From Ruminococcus sp. UBA3767 (GTDB lineage Bacteria > Bacillota > Clostridia > Oscillospirales > Ruminococcaceae): a stretch of 25,280 bases of DNA. The position numbers and the translations under genes were made by a program. This document shows positions 8,120 to 14,979 of this stretch, one piece after another; within the stretch, counting starts at the first letter, position 1; every line of letters starts with the position of its first letter. Below the pieces are notes generated by a model. The model was not told the DNA's origin. It saw only the letters and a list, made by a program, of their open reading frames with translations, and did not search any database. The stretch lies in contig DFFV01000054.1 of NCBI GenBank assembly GCA_002371625.1, forward strand, positions 1-25,280, in the 5' to 3' direction.

Positions 8120-9832
8120 TTGAAAAAACAGGGCTTTATAAAGGGTTCGGCAATTCTTCTTTCGAGCGTTGTCGTTGCAAAATCACTCGGTCTGGCATAT
8201 AAGATACCGCTTACACGGCTGCTCGGCGGCAGCGCAATGGGACACTATTCGTCTGCGTTCTCGCTGTTCACACCTGTAATAGCTATCGCTGCGGCAGGCA
8301 TACCCTCGGCAATGGCAAGGCTGACCGCAGAGAATTTCGCCCTTGAAAGATTTGAGAATGTGAAAAAACTAAAGCGGACAGCGCTTGTAACTTTCACGCT
8401 TACGGGGCTTGTGTTCACGCTGCTCGTTCTGCTTTGCGCAATGCCCGTTTCGCAGCTGCTCACAGGCGAAAGAAAGGTCGGGCTTGCAGTGTGCGCACTT
8501 GCACCGTCTATCCTTATCTGCTCGGTAATGGCTGTTTACCGTGGGTATTACGAGGGGCTGCGCAATATGTATCCTACTGCCGTTTCGGAGGTCGTGGAAA
8601 CGCTTTTCAGGCTGATACTCGGGCTGGCGTTTGCCTATGGCGTGCGAGATCACGCCTTGCAGTCATTCGCTTTGAAAGGGGAGTGCTTCGGGCAAAAGTG
8701 CAGCAGTCTTCAGCAGGCGCTCGGCGTAAGCGCTGTTTACGAAACTGCCGCTGCCTTGCTCGCAACAAGCCTTTCTTCACTCATAGCCTGCATTTATATA
8801 ATGCTTGCCTCAAAGCTCGGCGGCGACGGAATTACAATGCAGATGCGCCAAAAGGACAGGATAACCGACAGCACGGGAGGTATCGTGCGTGAGCTTTTTG
8901 CCTGCTGCCTGCCTATCTCGCTTGCCGCCCTGATAACAACGCTGACGGGTATGATCGATATGCTCACGGTCGCAAGGGGAGTAAGTGCTGCGTATCAGCA
9001 GCAGCCGCAGGCTTTCGGGGAGCTTACAGATCTCGGCGTAAGTCCGAAGGAGCTGCCAAATTTCGTGTACGGCTCGTATACAGGGCTTGCCTTTGCTGTC
9101 GCAGGGCTTGTGCCAACGCTTACTGCGATGCTTGGCAAAAGTGCGCTCGCTCCCGTTGCGGAGGGCGCAGCAAAAGGGGATAGGTATTGTGTCGGCAGGA
9201 GCATGGATAAAATGTTCATGCTCTGTTCGTTCATCGCCTTTCCCTCGGCGGTGATGCTTTGCGTTTTTCCAAAGCAGATACTTACGCTGCTGTTTTCGGG
9301 AAGAACTGCCGAGATCGCTGCAAGCTGCCCTGCACTGAGAGTCCTTGGTATAGCCGTTGCCGCAATGAGCCTTTCGCTGCCCTGTTTTACACTTTTGCAG
9401 GCGCTTGGCAAGGGCAGGCGTGTAACGGGGATCATCCTGCTCGGCGGCGCTATCAAGCTCACGGGTAACCTTGTGCTGATAAGGCTGCCTGCGTTTTCGC
9501 TGACAGGTGCAGCCATTTCAACTGCGGTCAGCGAGGCGATAATATGTGGGGTCTCGCTCGTGAGCGTTTACCGTGCCTCGGGCGCAAGGTGCAGCGTTAA
9601 AAGTGCGTTCGTCAAGCCTGCCTACGCCGCAGTTCTTGCGCTGATGACAGCGGTGATTTCCCGGGAAATACTCTCAAAGCGTGTATTTATCGGCTTCGGG
9701 GAACAGTCAATTGCCCTTATTTCGATATTTCTTTCGGGCATTATGTACTTATTTTCTGCTGCCATATTGTGCGAAACGCCGAAATCAACGATTATTTCAT
9801 CGTTTTGTAAAAAAAATCGAAAAAGCACTTGA
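8120..9832 (+). CDS. spoVB: SpoVB/MurJ-like polysaccharide flippase (MOP superfamily)
   Basis: A 570-residue polytopic membrane protein of the MVF/MOP exporter superfamily, whose members flip undecaprenyl-linked cell-wall precursors. The N-terminal segment (KGSAILLSSVVVAKSLGLAY, followed by IPLTRLLG) and the overall hydrophobic pattern of about 14 helices fit the SpoVB branch, which is needed for spore cortex synthesis in Bacillus. The start is a TTG at 8120, chosen because CGGAGGTG lies 5 bases upstream and the protein begins MKKQGFIKGSAILL as in homologues. It is somewhat longer than typical SpoVB (about 520 residues), with extra loop sequence around residues 175-205 and 290-320. mazG follows after 89 bases with its own promoter. 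A general MurJ-type lipid II flippase role cannot be excluded. Confidence 0.85.
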   Translation: MKKQGFIKGSAILLSSVVVAKSLGLAYKIPLTRLLGGSAMGHYSSAFSLFTPVIAIAAAGIPSAMARLTAENFALERFENVKKLKRTALVTFTLTGLVFTLLVLLCAMPVSQLLTGERKVGLAVCALAPSILICSVMAVYRGYYEGLRNMYPTAVSEVVETLFRLILGLAFAYGVRDHALQSFALKGECFGQKCSSLQQALGVSAVYETAAALLATSLSSLIACIYIMLASKLGGDGITMQMRQKDRITDSTGGIVRELFACCLPISLAALITTLTGMIDMLTVARGVSAAYQQQPQAFGELTDLGVSPKELPNFVYGSYTGLAFAVAGLVPTLTAMLGKSALAPVAEGAAKGDRYCVGRSMDKMFMLCSFIAFPSAVMLCVFPKQILTLLFSGRTAEIAASCPALRVLGIAVAAMSLSLPCFTLLQALGKGRRVTGIILLGGAIKLTGNLVLIRLPAFSLTGAAISTAVSEAIICGVSLVSVYRASGARCSVKSAFVKPAYAAVLALMTAVISREILSKRVFIGFGEQSIALISIFLSGIMYLFSAAILCETPKSTIISSFCKKNRKST

Positions 9833-9857
9833 AATTTTCGGGAAAGTGAGTTATTAT
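9829..9857 (+). promoter_or_regulatory. Sigma-A-type promoter of mazG
   Basis: TTGAAA at 9829-9834, overlapping the spoVB stop codon, and TATTAT at 9852-9857, spacer 17 bases. Transcription would start about 60 bases before mazG. Confidence 0.6.
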
Positions 9858-9919
9858 TAGTTAGTACGATATCGCAGTGCGAGTTATTCGCTGCTTAAGC
9901 GTTTTCGGAAAGTGAGTAG
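9835..9919 (+). repeat. Imperfect direct repeat flanking the mazG leader
   Basis: TTTTCGGGAAAGTGAGTTA (9835-9853) recurs as TTTTCGGAAAGTGAGTA (9902-9918) with small indels near the 3' end. The first copy fills the promoter spacer and the second covers the mazG ribosome binding region. The tail is AT-rich and the meaning is unknown. Confidence 0.55.
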
Positions 9920-9921
9920 TT

Positions 9922-10728
9922 ATGGAAACGGTCATTAAAGAGCTTCTTGAAAAAAATAGTTATGATATAAGCGATCTTGTCAGAATAGTCAGGGTGCTGC
10001 GCAGTGAGAACGGATGTCCGTGGGATAAGGTGCAGACACATAAGTCTATCAGAAAGGATCTGCTTGAGGAAACCTATGAGGTGATGGAGGCTATCGACTG
10101 TGACAGTCCCGAAATGATGCAGGAGGAGCTGGGCGACTTACTGCTTCAGGTCGTGTTCCATACCGTGCTTGAATCCGAACAGGGACATTTTGAACTTGAC
10201 GATGTCACGAATGATGTGTGCAGAAAACTGATAATCAGGCATCCGCACGTTTTTGGTGATGTGAATGTTGAGGGCGTAGATGATGTCCTGAGAAACTGGG
10301 ATTCTATTAAAATGGATACCAAGGGTCAGGAGACCTTTACGGATACGCTAAAAAGCGTGCCGAAAAACTTTCCTGCACTTATGAGAGCACAGAAGCTCGG
10401 CAAGCGTGCGGCTAAATCAGGGCTTGATTTTGAAGATGAAAAGCAGGCGCTTGAAAGCCTTAAAAGCGAGATAGCCGAGACTGAGGAAGTGCTTGACGAT
10501 AAGGAAAAGGCAGCGCAGGAGCTGGGCGACGTGCTGTTTTCATGCGTGAACGTTGCAAGAATGCTCGGGCTGGACGCTGAGGAACTGTTGGATCAGGCAA
10601 ATGAAAAGTTCCTGAAGCGTTTTGAGAATGTTGAAAATTCAGTTGTTGCCGATGGGCAGGAAATGACAAAGCTCACAGCGCAGGAGCTTGACAGCTATTG
10701 GCGCAGAGCGAAAAATTCAGGTAATTGA
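9922..10728 (+). CDS. mazG: MazG nucleoside triphosphate pyrophosphohydrolase
   Basis: A 268-residue all-alpha NTP pyrophosphatase of the MazG family, which hydrolyses (d)NTPs to NMP plus pyrophosphate and is viewed as a house-cleaning enzyme. The signature CPWDKVQTHKSIRKDLLEE is at residues 32-50. Metal-binding acidic residues are Glu49, Glu50, Glu53, then Glu69 and Asp72 in EELGD. A second, diverged MazG repeat lies at about residues 140-245, with AQELGDVLFSCVNVAR, so the enzyme has the two-domain layout of E. coli MazG. Unlike B. subtilis YabN, no N-terminal methylase-like domain is fused. It lies between spoVB and hup-rqcP, matching the conserved spoVB-mazG-rqcP order of Firmicutes. Confidence 0.96.
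   Translation: METVIKELLEKNSYDISDLVRIVRVLRSENGCPWDKVQTHKSIRKDLLEETYEVMEAIDCDSPEMMQEELGDLLLQVVFHTVLESEQGHFELDDVTNDVCRKLIIRHPHVFGDVNVEGVDDVLRNWDSIKMDTKGQETFTDTLKSVPKNFPALMRAQKLGKRAAKSGLDFEDEKQALESLKSEIAETEEVLDDKEKAAQELGDVLFSCVNVARMLGLDAEELLDQANEKFLKRFENVENSVVADGQEMTKLTAQELDSYWRRAKNSGN
10688..10716 (+). promoter_or_regulatory. Possible hup promoter inside the end of mazG
   Basis: A perfect TTGACA at 10688-10693 is followed after 17 bases by AAAAAT (10711-10716), a weak -10 (4 of 6). HU is normally highly expressed, so a separate promoter is expected; this is the best candidate I see. Confidence 0.3.
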
Positions 10729-10775
10729 TGAATAGCAAGGTGCTGTTCGTTAATAATAATAGGAGGTAGAAAACA

Positions 10776-11060
10776 ATGACAAAGGCAGAACTTGTAAGCA
10801 AGATAGCAGAAAAAGGCGACTATACCAAGAAGGATGCTGAAAAGGCACTTTCAACAGTAGTAGGATCTATCACAGACGTTCTTACAGCAGGTGACAAGGT
10901 AACACTTATCGGCTTCGGTACTTTTGAGGTACGTCAGAGAAAGGCTAAGAAGGGCATCAACCCAAGCACAAAGCAGCCTGTTAAGATCCCTGCAAAGAAG
11001 GTTCCTGCATTTAAGGCTGGTAAGGCACTTAAAGAGGCAGTTGCTAAGAAAAAGAAGTAA
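10776..11060 (+). CDS. hup: HU family DNA-binding protein
   Basis: A 94-residue histone-like HU protein that binds and bends DNA as a dimer in the nucleoid. Family sequence is clear throughout: MTKAELVSKIAEKGDYTKKD at the N-terminus, GFGTFEVRQRKAKKGINPST spanning the start of the DNA-binding arm (about residues 47-66), and PAKKVPAFKAGKALKEAV near the end, followed by a short lysine tail. AGGAGG at 10762-10767 sets the start. The codons are strongly biased to a small set (GCA, AAG, ACA), as expected of an abundant protein. A terminator follows directly, so HU is probably made in excess of the rqcP gene downstream. Confidence 0.98.
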   Translation: MTKAELVSKIAEKGDYTKKDAEKALSTVVGSITDVLTAGDKVTLIGFGTFEVRQRKAKKGINPSTKQPVKIPAKKVPAFKAGKALKEAVAKKKK

Positions 11061-11070
11061 TATCATACAA

Positions 11071-11102
11071 GAGCCTGACTTGCAAGGTCAGGTTCTTTTT
11101 TT
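11071..11102 (+). terminator. Intrinsic terminator after hup
   Basis: GAGCCTGAC (11071-11079) pairs with GTCAGGTTC (11087-11095) with one G-U pair, followed by seven T. rqcP starts only 14 bases after it, so rqcP probably depends on readthrough. Confidence 0.85.
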
Positions 11103-11115
11103 ACAGAGGTATTAT

Positions 11116-11358
11116 ATGAGATTAGATAAATATTTGAAGGTGACAAGAATAATAAAGCGCAGAACAGTCGCAAATGAGGCTTGCGATGCAGGAAAGATAC
11201 TCGTGAACGAGAAAGTCGCAAGAGCTTCGTATGACGTGAAGATAGGTGATGTCATCACTGTCAATATGGGCACCAAGCCTTTGAAGGTAAAGGTGCTGGG
11301 CGTGAGCGAGTATGCAACAAAGGATAACGCTGCGCAGAATTATGAGGTCATCGGCTGA
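11116..11358 (+). CDS. rqcP: S4-domain RNA-binding protein RqcP (YabO/Hsp15 family)
   Basis: An 80-residue protein consisting almost entirely of an S4 RNA-binding domain. In B. subtilis RqcP works with RqcH on stalled 50S subunits to add alanine tails in ribosome-associated quality control. The family start MRLDKYLKVTRIIKRR and the motif ANEACDAGKILVN (about residues 19-31) are clear, as is the KIGDVITV strand. I chose the ATG at 11116 because AGAGGT lies just upstream and the S4 domain begins at residue 1; a longer open frame upstream overlaps hup and is not coding. The first SGNH lipoprotein gene begins 16 bases after the stop, so the two are probably cotranscribed. In Bacillus yabP, yabQ and divIC follow here; none of them is present in this window. 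Confidence 0.94.
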   Translation: MRLDKYLKVTRIIKRRTVANEACDAGKILVNEKVARASYDVKIGDVITVNMGTKPLKVKVLGVSEYATKDNAAQNYEVIG

Positions 11359-11374
11359 GGAGAGAATAAATAAA

Positions 11375-12328
11375 ATGAACAAAAGAATTACAGCTGCTGC
11401 GGTCGGTATAGGATTTGTCTGCTTTTTAGCGGCAGGCTGCGGCGAGCAGGTGGATGATTCACCAAAGGAGATATTCACGCAGGCGATCAGCCAGAGCGTG
11501 ACTTCGCAGACAAGCGAAACAGAAAAAGAAACATACAGATTTGAACCCAAGGAGCTTATAGCAACTACACCCGCTGTTACCACTACAACAGCGCAGACTA
11601 CGGAAACAACTTGCGTTACTACGCAGACTTCGGCAGCGCAGACAAAGGAAACGACTGCTGCAAATACTACTGCAAAAACGACTTCAAAAAAAGCAACACA
11701 GCAAAAGCCAAAAGAACAGCCGCAGACGCCATCTGTGAACAGGATAACAGGCAGTTCGCCAAATGTTGAGCTTTATAAATCCAAGCTGTTCGTTATGGGA
11801 GATTCGGTGGCAAGCGGATATGCTGCCTACGGGCGAGTGCCCGTTGATCACAGCGTGGCTAAGGTGAATGTTTCGATAAGAAGCGCAAATTACCAGATAG
11901 CACTCGCAAAGGCGGCAAACCCTACGCTGATACTCACTTCAATGGGCATGAACGACTGGGGCATATCAACAGACCTGTTCGTAAAAACCTATAATACTTT
12001 TTTGAAGAACCTGCGTGCAGCCTGCCCGAATGCAGTTATCGTAGTTGGTGCGATAACTCCTACCGCTGCGGTCAATCAGTATCCGCACGTTAGCTCGGCT
12101 GTTGTAAAAAGCCATAATGCCGCACTTAAACACCTTGCCGAAACTATGGGCGACGGCAAGATAGTGTTCTTTGACGCTTACTCGGTAGTTGTGGGAAATG
12201 ACGGAGTGTATATGCAGGCAAAGTATGCAGCCGGTGACGGTCTGCACCTTCAGCCATCGGCTTATGATGCACTGCTCAGCGCTATGGCAGTCGTGCTTGA
12301 CAGCAAGGGCTTTAACAGCGTAGTATGA
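11375..12328 (+). CDS. SGNH/GDSL hydrolase lipoprotein 1 (Thr-rich linker)
   Basis: A 317-residue lipoprotein whose C-terminal half is an SGNH/GDSL hydrolase domain, a serine esterase fold. The signal peptide ends in LAAGC with the lipidated Cys22. A low-complexity Thr/Gln/Lys-rich linker (about residues 62-120) projects the catalytic domain away from the membrane. Block I is VMGDSVASGY (Ser144), block III is MGMNDWG (Asn193), block V is GDGLHL (Asp288 and His291). The block II glycine of the oxyanion hole is not apparent: the segment reads VAKVNVSIRS. The true start is the ATG at 11375, after GGAGAG at 11358-11363. It is first of five related genes and likely shares a transcript with rqcP. 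Substrate unknown; acyl groups on cell-wall or extracellular glycans are the natural class of target. Confidence 0.85.
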   Translation: MNKRITAAAVGIGFVCFLAAGCGEQVDDSPKEIFTQAISQSVTSQTSETEKETYRFEPKELIATTPAVTTTTAQTTETTCVTTQTSAAQTKETTAANTTAKTTSKKATQQKPKEQPQTPSVNRITGSSPNVELYKSKLFVMGDSVASGYAAYGRVPVDHSVAKVNVSIRSANYQIALAKAANPTLILTSMGMNDWGISTDLFVKTYNTFLKNLRAACPNAVIVVGAITPTAAVNQYPHVSSAVVKSHNAALKHLAETMGDGKIVFFDAYSVVVGNDGVYMQAKYAAGDGLHLQPSAYDALLSAMAVVLDSKGFNSVV

Positions 12329-12344
12329 GAATAATCTATTAATT

Positions 12345-12374
12345 GAGGAAGACATTGCTCTTCCTCTTTTTTTT
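12345..12374 (+). terminator. Intrinsic terminator after SGNH gene 1
   Basis: GAGGAAG (12345-12351) pairs with CTTCCTC (12360-12366), followed by eight T. Confidence 0.9.
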
Positions 12375-12402
12375 GTTCGCTGTTTTACACTTGGGCGTTG
12401 AT

Positions 12403-12420
12403 GTGTAGTATATACTACAC
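12403..12420. promoter_or_regulatory. Perfect 18-base palindrome, candidate operator
   Basis: GTGTAGTATATACTACAC is its own reverse complement. It ends 19 bases before the -35 of the SGNH gene 2 promoter and has no T-tract, so it looks like a dimeric regulator binding site rather than a terminator. The regulator is unknown. Confidence 0.6.
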
Positions 12421-12439
12421 TATTGCGCCGTATTGTCTA

Positions 12440-12468
12440 TTGAAATAAGCGCAGAATCGTGTTAAAAT
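12440..12468 (+). promoter_or_regulatory. Sigma-A-type promoter of SGNH gene 2
   Basis: TTGAAA at 12440-12445 and TAAAAT at 12463-12468, spacer 17 bases, about 62 bases before the start codon. Confidence 0.65.
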
Positions 12469-12529
12469 AAATAATGATTGAAAGACAATGATATACAGAG
12501 AAAGAAAAAGAACAAAAAGGAGAAACAAA

Positions 12530-13318
12530 ATGAAAAAGAAAGCAGCTATTGCCGTGCTTGCGGTTGTTGTGGCCATAACACAGCTTGCAGCGTGCGGCAG
12601 CACAAACTCAAGAGGAACTGAAAAAACTCAGGGCGCAGCGACAACAATAACGCTCAGCACTGAGGCAAACTCACTGCGGGCAAATGCATCTGCGGCAGGC
12701 AGCTCCGCTAAGGAAAGCGAAACTGAGGTAAAGGATACCACCACAGCAAGCGAAAGCTCGCAGAGCAATACTTTCATTTCGACAAGCGACATCATGATCA
12801 TGGGAGATTCTGTTGCCAAGGGTTATGCAACATACGGCAAAGTCCCGGTAGACAATGATGTAAGTGAGGAGAGCGCTTCGGTCATCAGCTGTGACGAGCA
12901 GATAAACAGCCTTAAAAAAGATGCTAAGGTAGTTGTTGTATCGCTTGGTGTGAATGACTGGGGAAGCAGCTATGATTCCTTTGTGGAGAACTATTGTGCG
13001 CTTATAAGCAAGGTAAGGCAGCATTGCCCGACAAGCGTTATACTTACATCGGCTATTACCCCGATAGCAAAGGTGAGTGATTATGGTCACGTAAAACCCG
13101 AGAATGTGAAAAACCTCAACAGTGCAATTAAAGACGTTTCGGAAAAGCTGGACGACAAGGTTTTGTTCTTTGATGCATTTTCGGTTCTGAGCAAAGACGG
13201 TGAACATCTTGATGATAATTATGCCGCTTCTGACGGTCTGCATCTAAAACCGGGCGCATACGATCTTTTGCTTGAAGCTATGGGCAAAACTATTTCAGGA
13301 AGCAGAGTAAGGATGTAA
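12530..13318 (+). CDS. SGNH/GDSL hydrolase lipoprotein 2 (Ser-rich linker, shortest)
   Basis: At 262 residues this is the smallest of the five. The lipobox is LAAC with Cys22, followed by a Ser/Thr/Ala/Glu linker (about residues 24-84). Block I is MGDSVAKGYA (Ser94), block III is LGVNDWG (Asn142), block V is SDGLHL (Asp235 and His238). As in paralogue 1 the block II glycine is missing: the region reads SEESASVISC. The stretch between blocks I and III is 47 residues, the same as in paralogue 1 (48) and clearly shorter than in paralogues 3 and 5 (62). Start chosen at 12530 because AAAAGGAG lies just upstream; an in-frame ATG at 12488 precedes that site. Own promoter and terminator. Paralogues 1 and 2 form one subgroup by their shared AxYGxVPVD segment after the catalytic serine. 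Confidence 0.85.
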   Translation: MKKKAAIAVLAVVVAITQLAACGSTNSRGTEKTQGAATTITLSTEANSLRANASAAGSSAKESETEVKDTTTASESSQSNTFISTSDIMIMGDSVAKGYATYGKVPVDNDVSEESASVISCDEQINSLKKDAKVVVVSLGVNDWGSSYDSFVENYCALISKVRQHCPTSVILTSAITPIAKVSDYGHVKPENVKNLNSAIKDVSEKLDDKVLFFDAFSVLSKDGEHLDDNYAASDGLHLKPGAYDLLLEAMGKTISGSRVRM

Positions 13319-13326
13319 TATCTCAC

Positions 13327-13358
13327 AGCAGCGGTGCTTAATGGCTTCGCTGCTTTTT
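13327..13358 (+). terminator. Intrinsic terminator after SGNH gene 2
   Basis: AGCAGCG (13327-13333) pairs with CGCTGCT (13348-13354), then a short T-tract. The loop is 14 bases, so strength is moderate. Confidence 0.65.
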
Positions 13359-13447
13359 ATGCCCAAAATGCATTCGCTGCGGGGCAGGATTAGTCGTAGA
13401 GCATAAAAAAACCGCAGGCTTTTTATTCTATTTGAACAATATGCACG

Positions 13448-13476
13448 TTGACTTGATGAAGTTTATTTGATATAAT
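13448..13476 (+). promoter_or_regulatory. Sigma-A-type promoter of SGNH gene 3
   Basis: TTGACT at 13448-13453 and a perfect TATAAT at 13471-13476, spacer 17 bases. Confidence 0.72.
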
Positions 13477-13496
13477 AATCAAAATAGACGAATTAT

Positions 13497-13510
13497 ACCG
13501 TAAATACGGT
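13497..13510. promoter_or_regulatory. Inverted repeat in the SGNH gene 3 leader
   Basis: ACCGTA (13497-13502), AA, TACGGT (13505-13510). It begins about 20 bases after the -10 element, close to the expected transcription start, a usual place for a repressor site. Confidence 0.4.
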
Positions 13511-13554
13511 GTATGAGATGTAAATAGAGGAAAGTGAGATAAGAAGGTAGTAAA

Positions 13555-14859
13555 ATGAAAAGAAAATTTGTTGTAACAGTAATTGCTGTTTGTGTTGCAG
13601 CTATGCAGCTTTCTGCCTGCGGGAACAGCACCGAAACAAAGGATTCTGTAAGGACTGCCGAGCAGACCAGCTCTCAGGCGGTAGAGGCTTCGGTGACCGA
13701 GCTTACCGCACAGGCTGAGATAGGTGTTGAATATACCGCTGCACAGCTGTGCAAAAGCCTTGCGCTCAACAGCGAGCTGACTATCGGTTTTGAGGACGAT
13801 TCTGCTAAAAGAAAGTTCACCGAGCTTGGTGAGCAGACTGTTGGTATCTATACGCAGGATAAGGAAGGCAAAAGAACGAGCTATATCGTAAAGGTAACTG
13901 TGCGGGAAAAAAAGATGCCTGTTTTTGAGGGCGTTCATGATATTACGGTAAATCAGGGAGAAAAGCCCGATCTCAAGCAGGGCGTTTCGGTAAAGGACAG
14001 CTTCGGCAATGAGCTTGAGTTTACTGTTGAATATGATGCAGATGATAAGGATCCCGATGCACCGGGCAAGCATAACATAACCTATTCGGTCGATAACGGT
14101 GCAGGCGGAAAGGTGACTGTTACCGCAACTGTCGAGGTCAAGGCGGTCGTTACGACCACAGTTACGACCACAGTTACGACCACGGCAGCCAAAACAGCCG
14201 CAACTACCGCAAAAGCCACTCAGGCTACAACAAGAGCCGCTGCTGCAAGCTCGGCTAATGTTGAGCTTTACAAGAAAAACCTTGTGGTAGCAGGTGATTC
14301 TATCGCTTACGGCTTCTGCGCTTACGGCTATATCCCTTATGAGCATAACATCGCAAAGGGAAGCATGGCGATGAGAAACTATACCGATACGAGCCTGTTC
14401 ACATTCGATCCGACAGGTACAAGGCTTAGCTGTATGGACGCTATCGCTGCTGTAAAGCCTAAGCTGCTGTATGTTTCAATGGGTATGAACGATATAAACA
14501 TTACCAATGCGCAGACCTATGCTAATAACTATGTAGGCTTTCTCAAGAAGGTGAGGGCGAGAGTGCCGGGCTGCATCATCGTTGCTGCAAATATCACTCC
14601 GACTGAGGCGAAAAGGACCGATTTCAGCGTGGTGAAGATCAAAAACTGCAACAATCTTATGCAAAGTGCCGTTCAGGCTATGAATGATCCTAATATCATT
14701 CTTTTTGACGCTTACAGCGTAGTATCGGCAGGCGGTACATATATGGCTGACGGCTATGGCGCAGGTGACGGTCTGCACCTTGCAGGATTTGTTTATCAGA
14801 GGCTGCTCAATGCGCTGGCTGTAAGGCTGGATCAGTATGGTGTAAGCTCAAAGCTGTGA
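13555..14859 (+). CDS. SGNH/GDSL hydrolase lipoprotein 3 with Ig-like modules
   Basis: A 434-residue lipoprotein. Lipobox LSAC with Cys22. Residues about 52-118 form a small beta domain (VEYTAAQLCKSLAL onward). Residues about 122-196 form an Ig-like module of the DUF5011/Cry22Aa type, with PVFEGVHDITVNQGEKPDLK near its start, DADDKD in the middle and APGKHNITY at residues 169-177. A Thr/Ala-rich linker follows (197-232). The SGNH domain has block I VAGDSIAYGF (Ser249), block II AKGS (Gly269), block III MGMNDIN (Asn312) and block V GDGLHL (Asp405 and His408). AGAAGG upstream of 13555 is the likely ribosome binding site. The nearest paralogue is SGNH 5, with the same architecture. The Ig-like modules probably act as spacer or as wall/glycan binding elements; the substrate is unknown. 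Confidence 0.87.
   Translation: MKRKFVVTVIAVCVAAMQLSACGNSTETKDSVRTAEQTSSQAVEASVTELTAQAEIGVEYTAAQLCKSLALNSELTIGFEDDSAKRKFTELGEQTVGIYTQDKEGKRTSYIVKVTVREKKMPVFEGVHDITVNQGEKPDLKQGVSVKDSFGNELEFTVEYDADDKDPDAPGKHNITYSVDNGAGGKVTVTATVEVKAVVTTTVTTTVTTTAAKTAATTAKATQATTRAAAASSANVELYKKNLVVAGDSIAYGFCAYGYIPYEHNIAKGSMAMRNYTDTSLFTFDPTGTRLSCMDAIAAVKPKLLYVSMGMNDINITNAQTYANNYVGFLKKVRARVPGCIIVAANITPTEAKRTDFSVVKIKNCNNLMQSAVQAMNDPNIILFDAYSVVSAGGTYMADGYGAGDGLHLAGFVYQRLLNALAVRLDQYGVSSKL
14149..14184 (+). repeat. Three tandem 12-base repeats coding for VTTT
   Basis: GTTACGACCACA occurs twice (14149-14160, 14161-14172), then GTTACGACCACG (14173-14184). They encode the start of the Thr-rich linker of SGNH 3. The unit is a multiple of three, so copy-number change would alter linker length without a frameshift. 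Confidence 0.9.
14290..14420 (+). repeat. Direct repeat shared with 16598-16728 (SGNH 3 and 5)
   Basis: These 131 bases around the catalytic serine align without gaps to 16598-16728 in SGNH gene 5, with 17 differences by hand count and only 5 in the first 76 bases. The copies are in the same orientation and lie 2308 bases apart. Confidence 0.85.
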
Positions 14860-14881
14860 GCTTGAAAAAGGAAGTTAAAGG

Positions 14882-14917
14882 GAGCATTATTTGAAGAAAT
14901 TATGCTCTCTTTTATTT
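14882..14917 (+). terminator. Intrinsic terminator after SGNH gene 3
   Basis: GAGCAT (14882-14887) pairs with ATGCTC (14902-14907); the pairing can extend inward through AT-rich bases. It is followed by TCTTTTATTT. Confidence 0.65.
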
Positions 14918-14918
14918 G

Positions 14919-14947
14919 TTGACAAAAAGCGACATTAGTGATACAAT
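14919..14947 (+). promoter_or_regulatory. Sigma-A-type promoter of SGNH genes 4 and 5
   Basis: TTGACA at 14919-14924 and TACAAT at 14942-14947, spacer 17 bases. A 12-base palindrome, ACAATATATTGT (14943-14954), overlaps the -10 element and could be an operator, though AT-rich palindromes arise easily by chance. Confidence 0.75.
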
Positions 14948-14979
14948 ATATTGTGTATTCAGCGTATAGGAGGATGAAT

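Noticed and set aside
13370..13426. CTGCGG...CCGCAG inverted repeat with TTTTT after it
   Set aside because: The loop is about 35 bases and the stem only 6, so a functional hairpin is doubtful; a better terminator lies at 13327.
14149..14184. CRISPR or intergenic satellite
   Set aside because: The repeats are 12-base coding units within a Thr-rich linker and have no spacers.
13423..14346. Minus-strand open frame of 307 codons opposite SGNH gene 3
   Set aside because: Glycine/cysteine repeats in it are just the complement of the Thr/Ala linker codons, and it runs across the promoter of SGNH 3.
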